Assembly: GCF_018130615.1 (NCBI RefSeq)
Contig: NZ_JAFCKB010000025.1
Coordinates: 1 to 64,000, forward strand
Length of the DNA stretch: 64,000 bases
Direction: 5' to 3'
Source of the DNA: Bradyrhizobium manausense
Lineage (GTDB): Bacteria > Pseudomonadota > Alphaproteobacteria > Rhizobiales > Xanthobacteraceae
In this document: positions 34,869-43,747 of the stretch, piece after piece
How the letters are laid out: every line of letters starts with the position of its first letter
Numbering within the stretch: position 1 is the first letter of the stretch
The notes under the pieces: model-generated
The model's database searches: none
The model's input: the letters and a program-made list of their open reading frames with translations, nothing else
Told to the model about the DNA's origin: nothing
Translations under genes and position numbers: made by a program

Positions 34869-36503
34869 TTAGCCGAACTGGTTCATCGTGTTGTGCGCGC
34901 CGCCCGCCTTGAGGGCCGCTTCACCCGCGAAGTATTCCTTGTGGTCGTCGCCGATGTCGGAGCCGGCCATGTTCTGGTGCTTGGCGCAGGCGATGCCCTG
35001 ACGGATCTCCTGGCGCTGCACGTTCTTGACGTAGCCGAGCATGCCCTGCTCGCCGAAATACTCCTTGGCGAGGTTGTCGGTGGACAGCGCAGCCGTGTGG
35101 TAGGTCGGCAGCGTGATCAGGTGGTGGAAGATGCCGGCACGCTTGGCCGAATCCGCCTGGAAGGTGCGGATCCGCTCGTCGGCTTCAAGCGCCAGCGGCG
35201 TATCGTCATATTCCGGCTTCATCAGATCGGCGCGGTTGTACTTCGAGACGTCCTTGCCGGCTTCCTTCATCGCGTCGTAGACCTGCCAACGGAAGTTGAT
35301 GGTCCAGTTGAACGAGGGCGAGTTGTTGTAGGCGAGCTTGGCGTTCGGGATGACCTCGCGAATGCGGTCGACCATCTTGGCGATCTGCTCGATATGCGGC
35401 TTCTCGGTCTCGATCCACAGGAGGTCAGCGCCGTTCTGCAGCGAGGTGATGCTGTCGAGCACGCAGCGGTCTTCGCCCGTGCCCGGACGGAACTGATAGA
35501 GGTTCGAGGGCAGCCGCTTCGGGCGCATCATCTTGCCGTTGCGGTTGATGATGACGTCGCCGTTGCGGGCGTTCTCTGCGGTGACTTCCTCGCAATCGAG
35601 GAAGCTGTTGTACTGGTCGCCGATGTCGCCCGGCTTGTGGCTGACGGCGATCTGCTGCGTCAGGCCGGCGCCGAGCGAATCGGTGCGGGTGACGATGACG
35701 CCGTCTTCAACGCCGAGCTCAAGGAAGGCGTGGCGGCAGGCGCGGATCTTCGCGATGAACACCTCGTGCGGCACGGTGACCTTGCCGTCCTGGTGACCGC
35801 ACTGCTTCTCGTCGGAGACCTGGTTCTCGATCTGCAGCGCGCAGGCGCCCGCCTCGATCATCTTCTTGGCGAGCAGATAGGTCGCCTCGGCGTTGCCGAA
35901 GCCGGCGTCGATGTCGGCGATGACGGGCACGACGTGGGTCTGGAAGTTGTCGATCTTCGCGATCAACTCCTTCTCGCGGGTCGCGTCGCCTTCCTTGCGC
36001 GCCTTGTCGAGGAGACGGAAGATGTCGTTGAGCTCGCGGGAGTCCGCCTGGCGGAGGAAGGTGTAGAGCTCCTCGATCAGCGCCGGCACCGAGGTCTTCT
36101 CGTGCATCGACTGGTCGGGCAGCGGTCCGAACTGGGAGCGCAGCGCCGCGATCATCCAGCCCGAGAGGTAGAGATAGGTGCGATCGGTCTTGCCGCCGAA
36201 ATGCTTCTTGACCGAGATCAGCTTCTGCTGGGCGATGAAGCCGTGCCAGCAACCCAGCGACTGGGTGTACTTGGTCGGGTCCTTGTCATAGGCGGCCATG
36301 TCGGCCCGCATCAGCGCCGCGGTGTAGCGGGCCACGTCGAGGCCGGTCTTGAAACGGTTCTGCAGGCGCATGCGTGCGACGGCCTCGGCCGACACTCCGT
36401 TCCAGGTCGGCTGTGACTTGAGGAGCGCCTGGGCCGCGTCGATCTCGCTCTGATACGAGGCCGGGCCCTGGAGGGTGCTGATGCCGCGGGGCTGGTAGTT
36501 CAT
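34869..36503 (-). CDS. aceA: Isocitrate lyase
   Basis: A 544-residue isocitrate lyase. It splits isocitrate to glyoxylate and succinate, the entry to the glyoxylate shunt used for growth on acetate and fatty acids. The catalytic cysteine stands in DEKQCGHQDGK, with the metal-site aspartates in PVIADIDAGFGNAEA upstream, VTRTDSLGAGLT, and WIETEKPHIEQI and NNSPSFNW downstream. The KQCGHQDGK form and the length place it with the P. aeruginosa-type subgroup rather than the E. coli enzyme. The ATG at 36503 gives the family start MNYQPRG. Divergent from an ScfR-type regulator. Confidence 0.96.
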   Translation of the reverse strand: MNYQPRGISTLQGPASYQSEIDAAQALLKSQPTWNGVSAEAVARMRLQNRFKTGLDVARYTAALMRADMAAYDKDPTKYTQSLGCWHGFIAQQKLISVKKHFGGKTDRTYLYLSGWMIAALRSQFGPLPDQSMHEKTSVPALIEELYTFLRQADSRELNDIFRLLDKARKEGDATREKELIAKIDNFQTHVVPVIADIDAGFGNAEATYLLAKKMIEAGACALQIENQVSDEKQCGHQDGKVTVPHEVFIAKIRACRHAFLELGVEDGVIVTRTDSLGAGLTQQIAVSHKPGDIGDQYNSFLDCEEVTAENARNGDVIINRNGKMMRPKRLPSNLYQFRPGTGEDRCVLDSITSLQNGADLLWIETEKPHIEQIAKMVDRIREVIPNAKLAYNNSPSFNWTINFRWQVYDAMKEAGKDVSKYNRADLMKPEYDDTPLALEADERIRTFQADSAKRAGIFHHLITLPTYHTAALSTDNLAKEYFGEQGMLGYVKNVQRQEIRQGIACAKHQNMAGSDIGDDHKEYFAGEAALKAGGAHNTMNQFG

Positions 36504-36637
36504 CTGCCTGATCCTTTTCGCTGACGATGGCGATGGCGAGCCATCGACATTCTTGACACTGCATTGCGGAATGCGTGTCAGAGCTAAACGCGAAAACAGA
36601 AACTTCGTATAGATGGCTTGTTTCTTATTGGTGATGT

Positions 36638-36668
36638 CATGTAACATCAGAACATGTAACAGATGTTA
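36638..36668. promoter_or_regulatory. Candidate regulator-binding repeats between aceA and ScfR gene
   Basis: Two CATGTAAC units lie 15 bases apart (36638-36645 and 36653-36660), the second running into the palindrome TAACA-GA-TGTTA (36657-36668). TTTGTAAAAAATGTAAAAA follows at ~36670-36688. The cluster is AT-rich and 65 bases before the regulator start, and likely controls both genes (inference). Confidence 0.55.
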
Positions 36669-36732
36669 TTTTGTAAAAAATGTAAAAATATAGGTCAACC
36701 AAACTGTCCTTGATGCATATGGAGATCTGAAA

Positions 36733-38178
36733 ATGGCCGCTGAGTCCGGGAAAAAGCTGTTCGTCGGCCCGCGCTTCCGGCGGATCCGGCAGCAATTGGG
36801 ACTGTCGCAGACCCAGATCGCCGAGGGGCTCGGGATCTCGCCGAGCTATGTCAATCTGATCGAGCGGAACCAGCGGCCGGTGACCGCGCAGATCCTGCTG
36901 CGGCTGGCCGAGACCTACGACCTCGATCTGCGCGATCTCGCAACCGCCGACGAGGACCGTTTCTTCGCCGAGCTGAACGAGATCTTCTCCGATCCGCTGT
37001 TCCGGCAGATCGACGTTCCCAAGCAGGAGCTGCGCGACCTCGCCGAGCTCTGTCCCGGCGTCACCCATGCGCTGCAACGGCTCTATGCCGCCTACACCGA
37101 GGCCCGTCAGGGCGAGACGCTGGCGGCCGCGCAGATGGCCGACCGCGATGTCGGCACGCGCTACGAGACCAATCCGGTCGAGCGCGTGCGCGAGCTGATC
37201 GAGGCCAATCGCAATTATTTTCCGGAGCTCGAACAGGCCGCAGAAGCCCTGCGCGACGAGCTGAACGTGCCGGCCGAAGGCCTCTATGCCGCCCTCGCTG
37301 CGCGTCTGCGCGAGAAGCATTCGGTCCAGACCCGCATCATGCCGGTGGACGTGATGCGCGAGACGCTCAGACGCTTCGACCGCCACCGCCGCCAGCTGCT
37401 GATCTCCGAGCTGGTCGACCCGCCGGGCCGCGCCTTTCAGCTCGCCTTCCAGCTCGGGCTTGGCGAATGCGCGCCAGCCCTGGAGACCATCATCGGCCGC
37501 GCCGGGCCGCTTGACGATGCGCCGCGCCGGCTGTTCCGCATCACGCTCGGCAACTACTTTGCCGCTGCGGTGATGATGCCCTATCCGGCCTTCCTCGCCG
37601 CCGCCGAGGCGCTCAATTACGACATTCACGTGCTGGCGCAGCGCTTCAATTCCGGCTTCGAGCAGGTCTGCCACCGCCTCACCACGCTGCAACGGCCGAA
37701 CGCTCGCGGCATTCCGTTCTTCCTCTTGCGCGTCGATAATGCCGGCAACGTCTCGAAGCGGTTTTCGTCCGGCACCTTCCCGTTCTCGAAATTCGGCGGC
37801 ACCTGCCCGCTGTGGAACGTGCACTCGACTTTCGACACGCCGGATCGCCTGCTCAAGCAGGTGATCGAGCTCTCCGACGGCACGCGCTATTTCTCGATCG
37901 CGCAGATGGTGCGCCGCCCGGTCGCGCCGCATCCGCTGCCGCAGCCGCGCTTCGCCATCGGCCTCGGCTGCGAGATCCGCCACGCCGCGCGCCTGACTTA
38001 TGCCGCCGGCATGGACATCGAGAAGACGGAAGGCACGCCGATCGGCGTCAACTGCCGGCTCTGCGAACGCGAAAACTGCGCCCAGCGCGCCGAGCCGCCG
38101 ATCACGCGCACGCTGATCCTGGACGAGACGACGCGGCGGGTGAGCTCGTTCGCGTTCTCGAACGCGAGGGAGTTGTGA
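36733..38178 (+). CDS. ScfR-type short-chain fatty acyl transcriptional regulator
   Basis: A 481-residue regulator. The N-terminal XRE helix-turn-helix is FRRIRQQLGLSQTQIAEGLG, then SPSYVNLIERNQRPVT (residues ~14-60). An ImmA/IrrE-like middle domain follows (YDIHVLAQRFNSGFEQVCHR, without an HExxH site). The C-terminal ScfR domain (~310-481) contains CPLWNVHSTF and the cysteine cluster NCRLCERENCAQRAEP. Relatives (RamB-type) sense acyl-CoA levels and control glyoxylate or propionate genes, here fitting the divergent aceA. It also probably acts on its own promoter through the shared intergenic repeats. Confidence 0.9.
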   Translation: MAAESGKKLFVGPRFRRIRQQLGLSQTQIAEGLGISPSYVNLIERNQRPVTAQILLRLAETYDLDLRDLATADEDRFFAELNEIFSDPLFRQIDVPKQELRDLAELCPGVTHALQRLYAAYTEARQGETLAAAQMADRDVGTRYETNPVERVRELIEANRNYFPELEQAAEALRDELNVPAEGLYAALAARLREKHSVQTRIMPVDVMRETLRRFDRHRRQLLISELVDPPGRAFQLAFQLGLGECAPALETIIGRAGPLDDAPRRLFRITLGNYFAAAVMMPYPAFLAAAEALNYDIHVLAQRFNSGFEQVCHRLTTLQRPNARGIPFFLLRVDNAGNVSKRFSSGTFPFSKFGGTCPLWNVHSTFDTPDRLLKQVIELSDGTRYFSIAQMVRRPVAPHPLPQPRFAIGLGCEIRHAARLTYAAGMDIEKTEGTPIGVNCRLCERENCAQRAEPPITRTLILDETTRRVSSFAFSNAREL

Positions 38179-38226
38179 GCGGGCGCGCGTCTGCGCATCG
38201 GCGGAAGGCCCCGCTCCGCACACAAC

Positions 38227-38330
38227 TGTCATTCCCCGCGAAGGCGGGGAATGCAGTACGCCGCAGCCCGTCGGCTCCATCACCGCTGTCACGGAGTATT
38301 GGATCGCCCGCCTTCGCGGGCGATGACAGC
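38227..38330. repeat. Bradyrhizobium-type intergenic repeat
   Basis: Begins TGTCATTCCCCGCGAAGGCGG and ends CGCCTTCGCGGGCGATGACA, so its ends are inverted copies. Between them lies a spacer with GCAGTACGCCGCAGCCC. It is a common dispersed element, between convergent genes. Confidence 0.8.
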
Positions 38331-38355
38331 GGAGAATGAGGCGTGACTGACCTGC

Positions 38356-38649
38356 TCACGCCAGCGTATGCACGATCACCGGTCCCGCTGCCGCGCTTGC
38401 GTGGCCTGCGAGCAGCGGCCCCAGATCCTTCTCGATCCAGGCGATGGCGCGCTTGTTCGCCTCCTCGGCCTGCTCGAACTTGTCGAAGATGGAGATCGCG
38501 GTCACCGTATCGTCGCCGGCATAGACAACGTAATAGGCCCTGAAGCCGTCGACATCGCTGATGATCGGAACGGCGCCGTCCTTGATGCGGCGCGCCAGTT
38601 CTTCGGCGCTCCCGCTCTTCGCCTTGGCCTGACGGATGGCGGCATACAT
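38356..38649 (-). CDS. Small ABM-like hypothetical protein
   Basis: A 97-residue protein: MYAAIRQAKAKSGSAEELAR, then VDGFRAYYVVYAGDDTVTAI and SIFDKFEQAEEANKRAIAWI. The strand-helix order and spacing resemble the ferredoxin-like fold of antibiotic-biosynthesis-monooxygenase relatives. No active-site residues can be assigned, and function is unknown. Conserved layout and good codon use support it being real. Confidence 0.75.
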   Translation of the reverse strand: MYAAIRQAKAKSGSAEELARRIKDGAVPIISDVDGFRAYYVVYAGDDTVTAISIFDKFEQAEEANKRAIAWIEKDLGPLLAGHASAAAGPVIVHTLA

Positions 38650-38876
38650 GGCATCCTCCCTTCCGGCTCCTGATGTAGGGCTTTGTGCCCGGTGGCATGT
38701 TACGCCGAAGCGGCCGGCCGATCTACGGCTTGGTTAACCCTGCCCTAATCCGCCTCCGCGATCTGCAACCAGGGATTAAGCACGCTTCAACATCGGCGCC
38801 TTAGTCTCGCCTCACTCACTTTTCGCAAACAAGGGCAGCCTATCCTGCCGCGTGAAGTGACATCAGGGGGTTCATC

Positions 38877-39686
38877 ATGCGCATTGCGTTGCTGCTGACC
38901 GCGACCATTGTCGGGGCGCTGTTCGCCAATCCGTCCAACGCCGGCCCGCTCGACGCTGCGTCCGCCGAGGCGGCAAAGCTGCCGCCGGGCTTCCAGAGCT
39001 ACCGCGGCTACATGTTCGACGTGTCGGAAAATTCCGATCGCAAGGACGTCGACAAGCTCACCGACAATCTGAAACAGCAGATCGACGTCGTCGAAGGCGC
39101 CGGATTCTCCCCGCGCGTGCTCCGCTTCTTCCATACCGTGCCGATCATCGCGAGCGAGCTTGCCTGCCTCGACGAGGGCGCCGCGACCGCGTGCTACGGC
39201 CGGGTCACGCCGGACATCCAGCGCAGCACGCCCCGCACGCTGACGGTGTGGGACCACGACAAGCAGCGCTGGACCAACCCGAACGCCGTCGACCTCGCGG
39301 TCGATTCCGGGCTTGGCGTGATCATGGTCCGGCCGGACATGATGCGCTACGAGAAAGAGGCCGTGCTGCTCCACGAGATGCTGCACGCCTATCACGCGCG
39401 GCTGCTGCCGGACGGCTACGCCAACAAGGGCGTGATCGGCTATTACGCTTATGCCAAGTCCAAGGACTTCTTGCCCAAGGAAGCCTACGCCCTGAAGAAC
39501 CACATGGAGTTCTTTGCCGTGACCGCCAGCATCTTCCTGTCCGGCAAGAGCGAATTCCACGATCCCAAGACCCGCGAAGCGCTCAAGGAAAAGATGCCGG
39601 ACTATTACAAATATCTCGTCGGCGTGTTCGGCTTCGACCCCGATCCGGCAGCCGCGTCGAGCGGACCCGTCGCCTCGCTGAAATAA
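38877..39686 (+). CDS. Secreted zinc metallopeptidase-like protein
   Basis: A 269-residue protein with a signal peptide (MRIALLLTATIVGALFANPS, cut near SNAG). The zinc motif HEMLHAYH (H-E-x-x-H) is at ~residue 165, and a downstream glutamate in NHMEFFAVTASIFL is a likely third ligand, an arrangement like gluzincin peptidases. One pair of cysteines (ELACLDEGAATACYG) may form a disulfide. It is likely an exported peptidase; the substrate is unknown. A strong terminator follows. Confidence 0.82.
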   Translation: MRIALLLTATIVGALFANPSNAGPLDAASAEAAKLPPGFQSYRGYMFDVSENSDRKDVDKLTDNLKQQIDVVEGAGFSPRVLRFFHTVPIIASELACLDEGAATACYGRVTPDIQRSTPRTLTVWDHDKQRWTNPNAVDLAVDSGLGVIMVRPDMMRYEKEAVLLHEMLHAYHARLLPDGYANKGVIGYYAYAKSKDFLPKEAYALKNHMEFFAVTASIFLSGKSEFHDPKTREALKEKMPDYYKYLVGVFGFDPDPAAASSGPVASLK

Positions 39687-39722
39687 GGCACACGCAGCGC
39701 TGCTGCGCCAAGCCAACGCCGA

Positions 39723-39753
39723 AAGCCGCGCGAAATGCGCGGCTTTTTCTGTT
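39723..39753 (+). terminator. Rho-independent terminator
   Basis: Stem AAGCCGCGC, loop GAAAT, GCGCGGCTT, then TTTCTGTTTT. A strong terminator 36 bases after the metallopeptidase stop codon. Confidence 0.9.
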
Positions 39754-39862
39754 TTGGCAAGCGGAAGCTGCGGATGACGGCCCGGCGGGAATTGCCAAGG
39801 CAGGGGCTGATCTGCATAGTCCCGCCGCATCGATTGGGACTGTTTCGAAGAGGATAGAAGAC

Positions 39863-40222
39863 ATGGCGGACGCCGACCTGGATGTCGTGATCCGGCAACT
39901 GGCCAGACAGCTGCAGACGGGCCTGATGTCCCGCGCCAAGGAGCGGCGGGATCGCTTCAACGGCCTTGCGGTCAAGGCCAAGGGCAAGGAAACCGGCACC
40001 CGCTTCAAGATGATGGCCAAGGCCACCATGGAGCAGGCCACCGCCGCCGCAAGGCGCCTGCAGATGTCCGCCGACAACGTCGCCGACAGCTACGCCCGCG
40101 CCATGCGGCTCGCCGCCAGCACACCGATCGAGGTGAAGGCTGAGAAGCCGGTGAAGGAGAAGCCGGTGAAGGACAAGCCGGCGAAGAAGGCCAAGAAGGC
40201 CAAAGCCAAGAAAGCGAAGTAG
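39863..40222 (+). CDS. Small basic protein with Lys/Ala-rich tail
   Basis: A 119-residue protein. Residues 1-~88 are helical (VIRQLARQLQTGLMSRAKER, MAKATMEQATAAARRLQM). The last ~30 residues are a histone H1-like tail of KPVK, KDKP and KKAKKAKAKKAK repeats, giving a strong positive charge. Such tails bind DNA or other polyanions, so a nucleoid-associated role is possible but unproven. The ATG at 39863 is preceded by GAGGATAG. A terminator just upstream separates it from the peptidase gene. Confidence 0.78.
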   Translation: MADADLDVVIRQLARQLQTGLMSRAKERRDRFNGLAVKAKGKETGTRFKMMAKATMEQATAAARRLQMSADNVADSYARAMRLAASTPIEVKAEKPVKEKPVKDKPAKKAKKAKAKKAK

Positions 40223-40238
40223 CAGCGCTTGCGCCCTT

Positions 40239-40380
40239 CACCTCGCCCCGCTTGCGGGGAGAGGTCGGATTGCATCGCAGATGCAATCCGGGTGAGGGGG
40301 TACAGGTCCCACTACGACCTCACGCGCGGATCGAGCCCCTCACCCCGACCCTCTCCCCGCAAGAACGGGGCGAGGGAGAA
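40239..40380. repeat. Rhizobial palindromic repeat pair
   Basis: Begins CACCTCGCCCCGCTTGCGG, continues GGATTGCATCGCAGATGCAATCC and CGGGTGAGGGG, then returns as CCCCTCACCCCGACCCTCTC and CCCGCAAGAACGGGGCGAGG. Same family as at 32076 and 59959, between convergent genes. Confidence 0.8.
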
Positions 40381-40386
40381 CACCTC

Positions 40387-41028
40387 TCACCGCCGCGGTG
40401 TTGAGACCTGGGTCGGCTCGGCGTGGGAGAGCTCGGCGAGTTTTGCGCGCGCGGCATCACGCGTCCGCCCATCCTTGCCGGGAGGCAATGCCAGCGCCGC
40501 TTCGAAATCGGCGCGGGCATCGTCGGCTTGGCCGCGGGCGAGGAAAGCGAGGCCGCGATCGAGGCGGGCCTGCGCATTCGTGGGATCGAGGCGGACCGCC
40601 GTGCTGTAGCTCAGAATCGCGCGGTCGAAATCACCCTTGGCCGCGAGCGCAAGGCCACGCTCGTGATAAGGCATGGCAGGCTTAGGATCGAGCGCGATCG
40701 CTTCGTCGTAATCGGCAATCGCAAGCTCCAGCTCGCTGTTCCGCCGGTACGCCTGCGCGCGATCGCGATAGAGCGAGGCACGGTTGGGATTAAGGTGGAT
40801 GGCTTCGTTGAAATCAGCGATCGCCCGGCGGTTATCACCGTGGCGCAGCGCGATCCGTCCGCGCCCCTCATAGGCGAAGGCAATCAGGGAGCCGCGAAAC
40901 GGCGAGAAGCCGATCACGGCCGAGCAGATATCGGGCTCGTCCTCGTCGCCGCAATTCACGACCGTATGCGTGGACAGGCCAATGGCCACGCCCAGGACGA
41001 TCAACAATGGCACGGCAGCTCTGGTCAT
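40387..41028 (-). CDS. TPR protein with N-terminal membrane/signal segment
   Basis: A 213-residue protein. An N-terminal hydrophobic segment (AAVPLLIVLGVAIGLS) acts as signal or anchor. Two cysteines follow in NCGDEDEPDICSAVIG, then four TPR units (residues ~62-195) of the pattern RGRIALRHGDNRRAIADFNE and RGLALAAKGDFDRAI. It is a protein-binding scaffold of unknown partner, similar in style to the TPR protein at 3596-4453. The ATG at 41028 is chosen; the longer frame upstream lacks homology. Confidence 0.8.
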   Translation of the reverse strand: MTRAAVPLLIVLGVAIGLSTHTVVNCGDEDEPDICSAVIGFSPFRGSLIAFAYEGRGRIALRHGDNRRAIADFNEAIHLNPNRASLYRDRAQAYRRNSELELAIADYDEAIALDPKPAMPYHERGLALAAKGDFDRAILSYSTAVRLDPTNAQARLDRGLAFLARGQADDARADFEAALALPPGKDGRTRDAARAKLAELSHAEPTQVSTPRR

Positions 41029-41162
41029 CTTCGACGGCGACCGGCGAGAGCCGGCCACGCATCCCCTTTCGAAGGAATACTCTCGGTCGGCTATTAGCAC
41101 CGGCCGAGCTGCCCCTCTGTGCGCCAGGTCACAAAGCCGGGCAAAATCGAATAGGCTCCTTA

Positions 41163-42116
41163 TCAGCCCCAAGGACCAGGTGCAGGACCTGAAGGACCGC
41201 GCGAGGATGAGCGGCCCCACGGGCCCTGCGGCGGATAATTCTCGTTGGCGCCGACCGACGGCGCAGCCTGCGTGCCGAGCTCGGCCGCGAGCTGGTGGAG
41301 CGCCGCGATGCGGTTCTGCGTCGAGGGATGGGTGGCGAAGAGATTGTCGACACCGTGGCCCGACAGCGGATTGATGATGAACATATGCGCGGTCGCGGGA
41401 TTTCGCTCGGCCTCGGCGTTCGGCACCTGATGCGCAGCGCTCTCGATCTTCAGCAGCGCCGAGGCGAGCCACATCGGCTGACCGGCAATACGCGCGCCGA
41501 GATTGTCGGCGGCGTATTCGCGGGTGCGGCTGATCGCCATCTGCACCAGCATCGCGCCGAGCGGCGCCAGGATCATCATCAGGATCGAGCCGACGATGCC
41601 GGGACCGTTATTGTCGCGGTTGCCGCCGAAGAACATGCCGAACTGCGCCAGCATGGAGATGGCGCCCGCGATGGTCGCGGTAACGGTCATGAGCAGCGTG
41701 TCGTGATTCTTGATGTGCGCGAACTCGTGCGCGATCACGCCGGCGAGCTCCTCGCGGCTGAGCTGACGCATCAAACCGGTGGTGACGGCGACGGCGGCGT
41801 TCTCGGGATTGCGGCCCGTCGCGAACGCGTTCGGCTGCGGCTCGTCCATCAGGAACACGCGCGGCATCGGCAGATCCGCGCGGCCCGCAAGCTCGGCAAC
41901 GAGCCCGACCAGCTCCGGCGCGCTTTGACGGTCGACCTCATGGGCGCCGTACATCGAGAGCACCGCGCGATCGGAGTTCCAGTAAGTGAAGAGGTTGGTC
42001 GCGGCCGCAATGACGAGCGCGATCATGGCGCCGCTTGCTCCGCCGATCAGATAGCCCACGCCCATGAACAGGGCGGTGAGGCCTGCGAGAAGCATTGCGG
42101 TACGCAGATAATTCAT
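41163..42116 (-). CDS. htpX: HtpX-family membrane metalloprotease
   Basis: A 317-residue M48 protease of the inner membrane that clears damaged membrane proteins. Two N-terminal helices ([36 protein letters not shown]) are followed by [20 protein letters not shown], the zinc motif [13 protein letters not shown] (H-E-x-x-H), two more helices, and [13 protein letters not shown] supplying the glutamate ligand. The C-terminal tail is Pro/Gly/Ser-rich ([15 protein letters not shown]). The ATG at 42116 gives MNYLRT, the usual start. Confidence 0.95.
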   Translation of the reverse strand: MNYLRTAMLLAGLTALFMGVGYLIGGASGAMIALVIAAATNLFTYWNSDRAVLSMYGAHEVDRQSAPELVGLVAELAGRADLPMPRVFLMDEPQPNAFATGRNPENAAVAVTTGLMRQLSREELAGVIAHEFAHIKNHDTLLMTVTATIAGAISMLAQFGMFFGGNRDNNGPGIVGSILMMILAPLGAMLVQMAISRTREYAADNLGARIAGQPMWLASALLKIESAAHQVPNAEAERNPATAHMFIINPLSGHGVDNLFATHPSTQNRIAALHQLAAELGTQAAPSVGANENYPPQGPWGRSSSRGPSGPAPGPWG

Positions 42117-42400
42117 GACCGTCTCCTGGGCGACCGCTGGCGAACCTCTGGCCGGCGCACCTGAAAGTATGAAGGCAGCGGGCGGCTGCAAGCCTCGTGC
42201 GTCGCCGGGCCGCAGAAGCACCGTTTACCGCCAGCCTTTCGCTGGTCATTAAATCTCGATTGGAATTTGCGCAAAAGCGCGCATGGGCGCTTAGCAACCT
42301 GGAAAGTGCAGTTTCGGCTTAATGCGCGGTAGCCGGGCACGCTGCGCGGCCCTTGCGCATTGACCGGTTCCGTTGGCCTTCCGTCCGCAAGGTGACTGCC

Positions 42401-43747
42401 ATGGTAGACCGCTCGCGCGCCGCATCCGTCGACCCCGGATCCGCTCCCTCATCTCAAGACACGAAGACAGACGCGAAAGGCTTGCAGGAGGCGCTGCATG
42501 AGCAGCTGTTCGCCAATGACGACTCCGGCCATGCGCCCGATGCGCAGACCTCGCCGGAATCGACGCACCGCTGGCCGCATCTGCGGCGCGGCGCCAAGAT
42601 CGCCATCGGACTGGGCATCATTGCCGTGTTCGGCTGGCTGCCGCTGCGCGCGATCTGGGAATATTCGAGCGTCGAGGCGGTGCTGAATTCCCGCCTCGTC
42701 ACCCTGCGCACGCCGATCGGAGGACGCGTGTCGGCGGCCCAGCACGTCACCGACCAGGCGAGGCTGGACGCCGGAACCGTGCTCCTGCGCGTCGTCAATT
42801 CGCGCGGCGATCGCACCCGGCTCGACGATTTGCGCCGGCAGAAATCACGCCTGGAGAACGAGCGGCCGAGCCTCGCTGCCAAGCTTGCCTCGGCCCAATC
42901 GGCGCAAAAGGATCTGGCGCGGCAGGCCTCGCAATTCCGCGATGGGCGCGTGCTCCAGCTCGAAGCCCGCATCGCCGAGATCCAGACCTCGATCGAGGCG
43001 GCGGCCGCGCGGCGGGATGAGGCCAGCGCCGCGGTCGACCGCGCGTCATCGCTGGCGAAATCCGGCAATGTCTCGACTGTCGAGCTGGCGCGGCTGACGC
43101 GCGAGCTGTCGGTGTCGCAGCAGACCGAGCTCGGTGCGCGCAAGCGGCTGGACGCCGCAAAGGTCGAGCTTGCCGCCGCCCAGAACGGCTCGTTCCTCGG
43201 CGACAGCTATAACGACCGGCCAAGCTCCGTGCAGCGCGAGGAGGAGATGCGCCAACGTGCCAGCGACCTGGAGGCCGACCTTGCGCGCACCGACACCGAG
43301 ATCACTTGGCTCGCCAACGAGATCATCGTCGAGGAGGTCCGCTTCGCCGATCTCTCCGCGGCCAACATCACGACACCCGTCGCTGGCCGCGTCTGGGAGA
43401 TGATGACCTCGCCCGGTGAAGACGTGCAGGCCGGACAGCCCCTGCTCAAGGTGCTCGATTGCAGCGGCGCCGTCATCACCGCCAATGTCACCGAGAGCGT
43501 CTACAACCGCCTGCAACTCGGCGATCGCGCCACCTTCGAGCCGAACGATGACGGCGCGCCGATCTCGGGAACCGTGGTCAATCTGACCGGCGCCGCCGGC
43601 GCCCCCGCCAACCTTGCCATCAATCCGGATGCGCTGAGCAAGGAGCCCTATCGCGTGACCGTGGCGCCGCGCGACGCCGCCTCGCACGACTGCGCGGTGG
43701 GGCGCACCGGCCGCGTCGTGTTCGCCCGGCGTGAGAGCGCCTCGTGA
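42401..43747 (+). CDS. HlyD-like membrane fusion protein of a glycan synthase locus
   Basis: A 448-residue protein with one N-terminal transmembrane helix (IAIGLGIIAVFGWLPLRAIW, ~residues 70-90). It also has a biotinyl-lipoyl-like half (VTLRTPIGGRVSAAQHVTDQ), a long coiled coil (~150-310, rich in Arg/Glu/Gln/Ala) and a returning lipoyl/beta-barrel half (ITTPVAGRVWEMMTSPGEDV). It likely spans the periplasm and helps the adjacent synthase pass polymer outward. The gene order matches the bgsB-bgsA mixed-linkage glucan locus of Sinorhizobium meliloti and also resembles Alg44-type helpers. The stop overlaps the synthase start (GTGA). Confidence 0.85.
   Translation: MVDRSRAASVDPGSAPSSQDTKTDAKGLQEALHEQLFANDDSGHAPDAQTSPESTHRWPHLRRGAKIAIGLGIIAVFGWLPLRAIWEYSSVEAVLNSRLVTLRTPIGGRVSAAQHVTDQARLDAGTVLLRVVNSRGDRTRLDDLRRQKSRLENERPSLAAKLASAQSAQKDLARQASQFRDGRVLQLEARIAEIQTSIEAAAARRDEASAAVDRASSLAKSGNVSTVELARLTRELSVSQQTELGARKRLDAAKVELAAAQNGSFLGDSYNDRPSSVQREEEMRQRASDLEADLARTDTEITWLANEIIVEEVRFADLSAANITTPVAGRVWEMMTSPGEDVQAGQPLLKVLDCSGAVITANVTESVYNRLQLGDRATFEPNDDGAPISGTVVNLTGAAGAPANLAINPDALSKEPYRVTVAPRDAASHDCAVGRTGRVVFARRESAS

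Noticed and set aside
34089-36416. A 775-codon plus-strand frame
   Set aside because: It runs antisense through isocitrate lyase and DUF4170, both clearly real, and has no recognisable domain.
36637-38292. A 551-codon minus-strand frame
   Set aside because: Antisense to the ScfR regulator, which has intact XRE and C-terminal domains.
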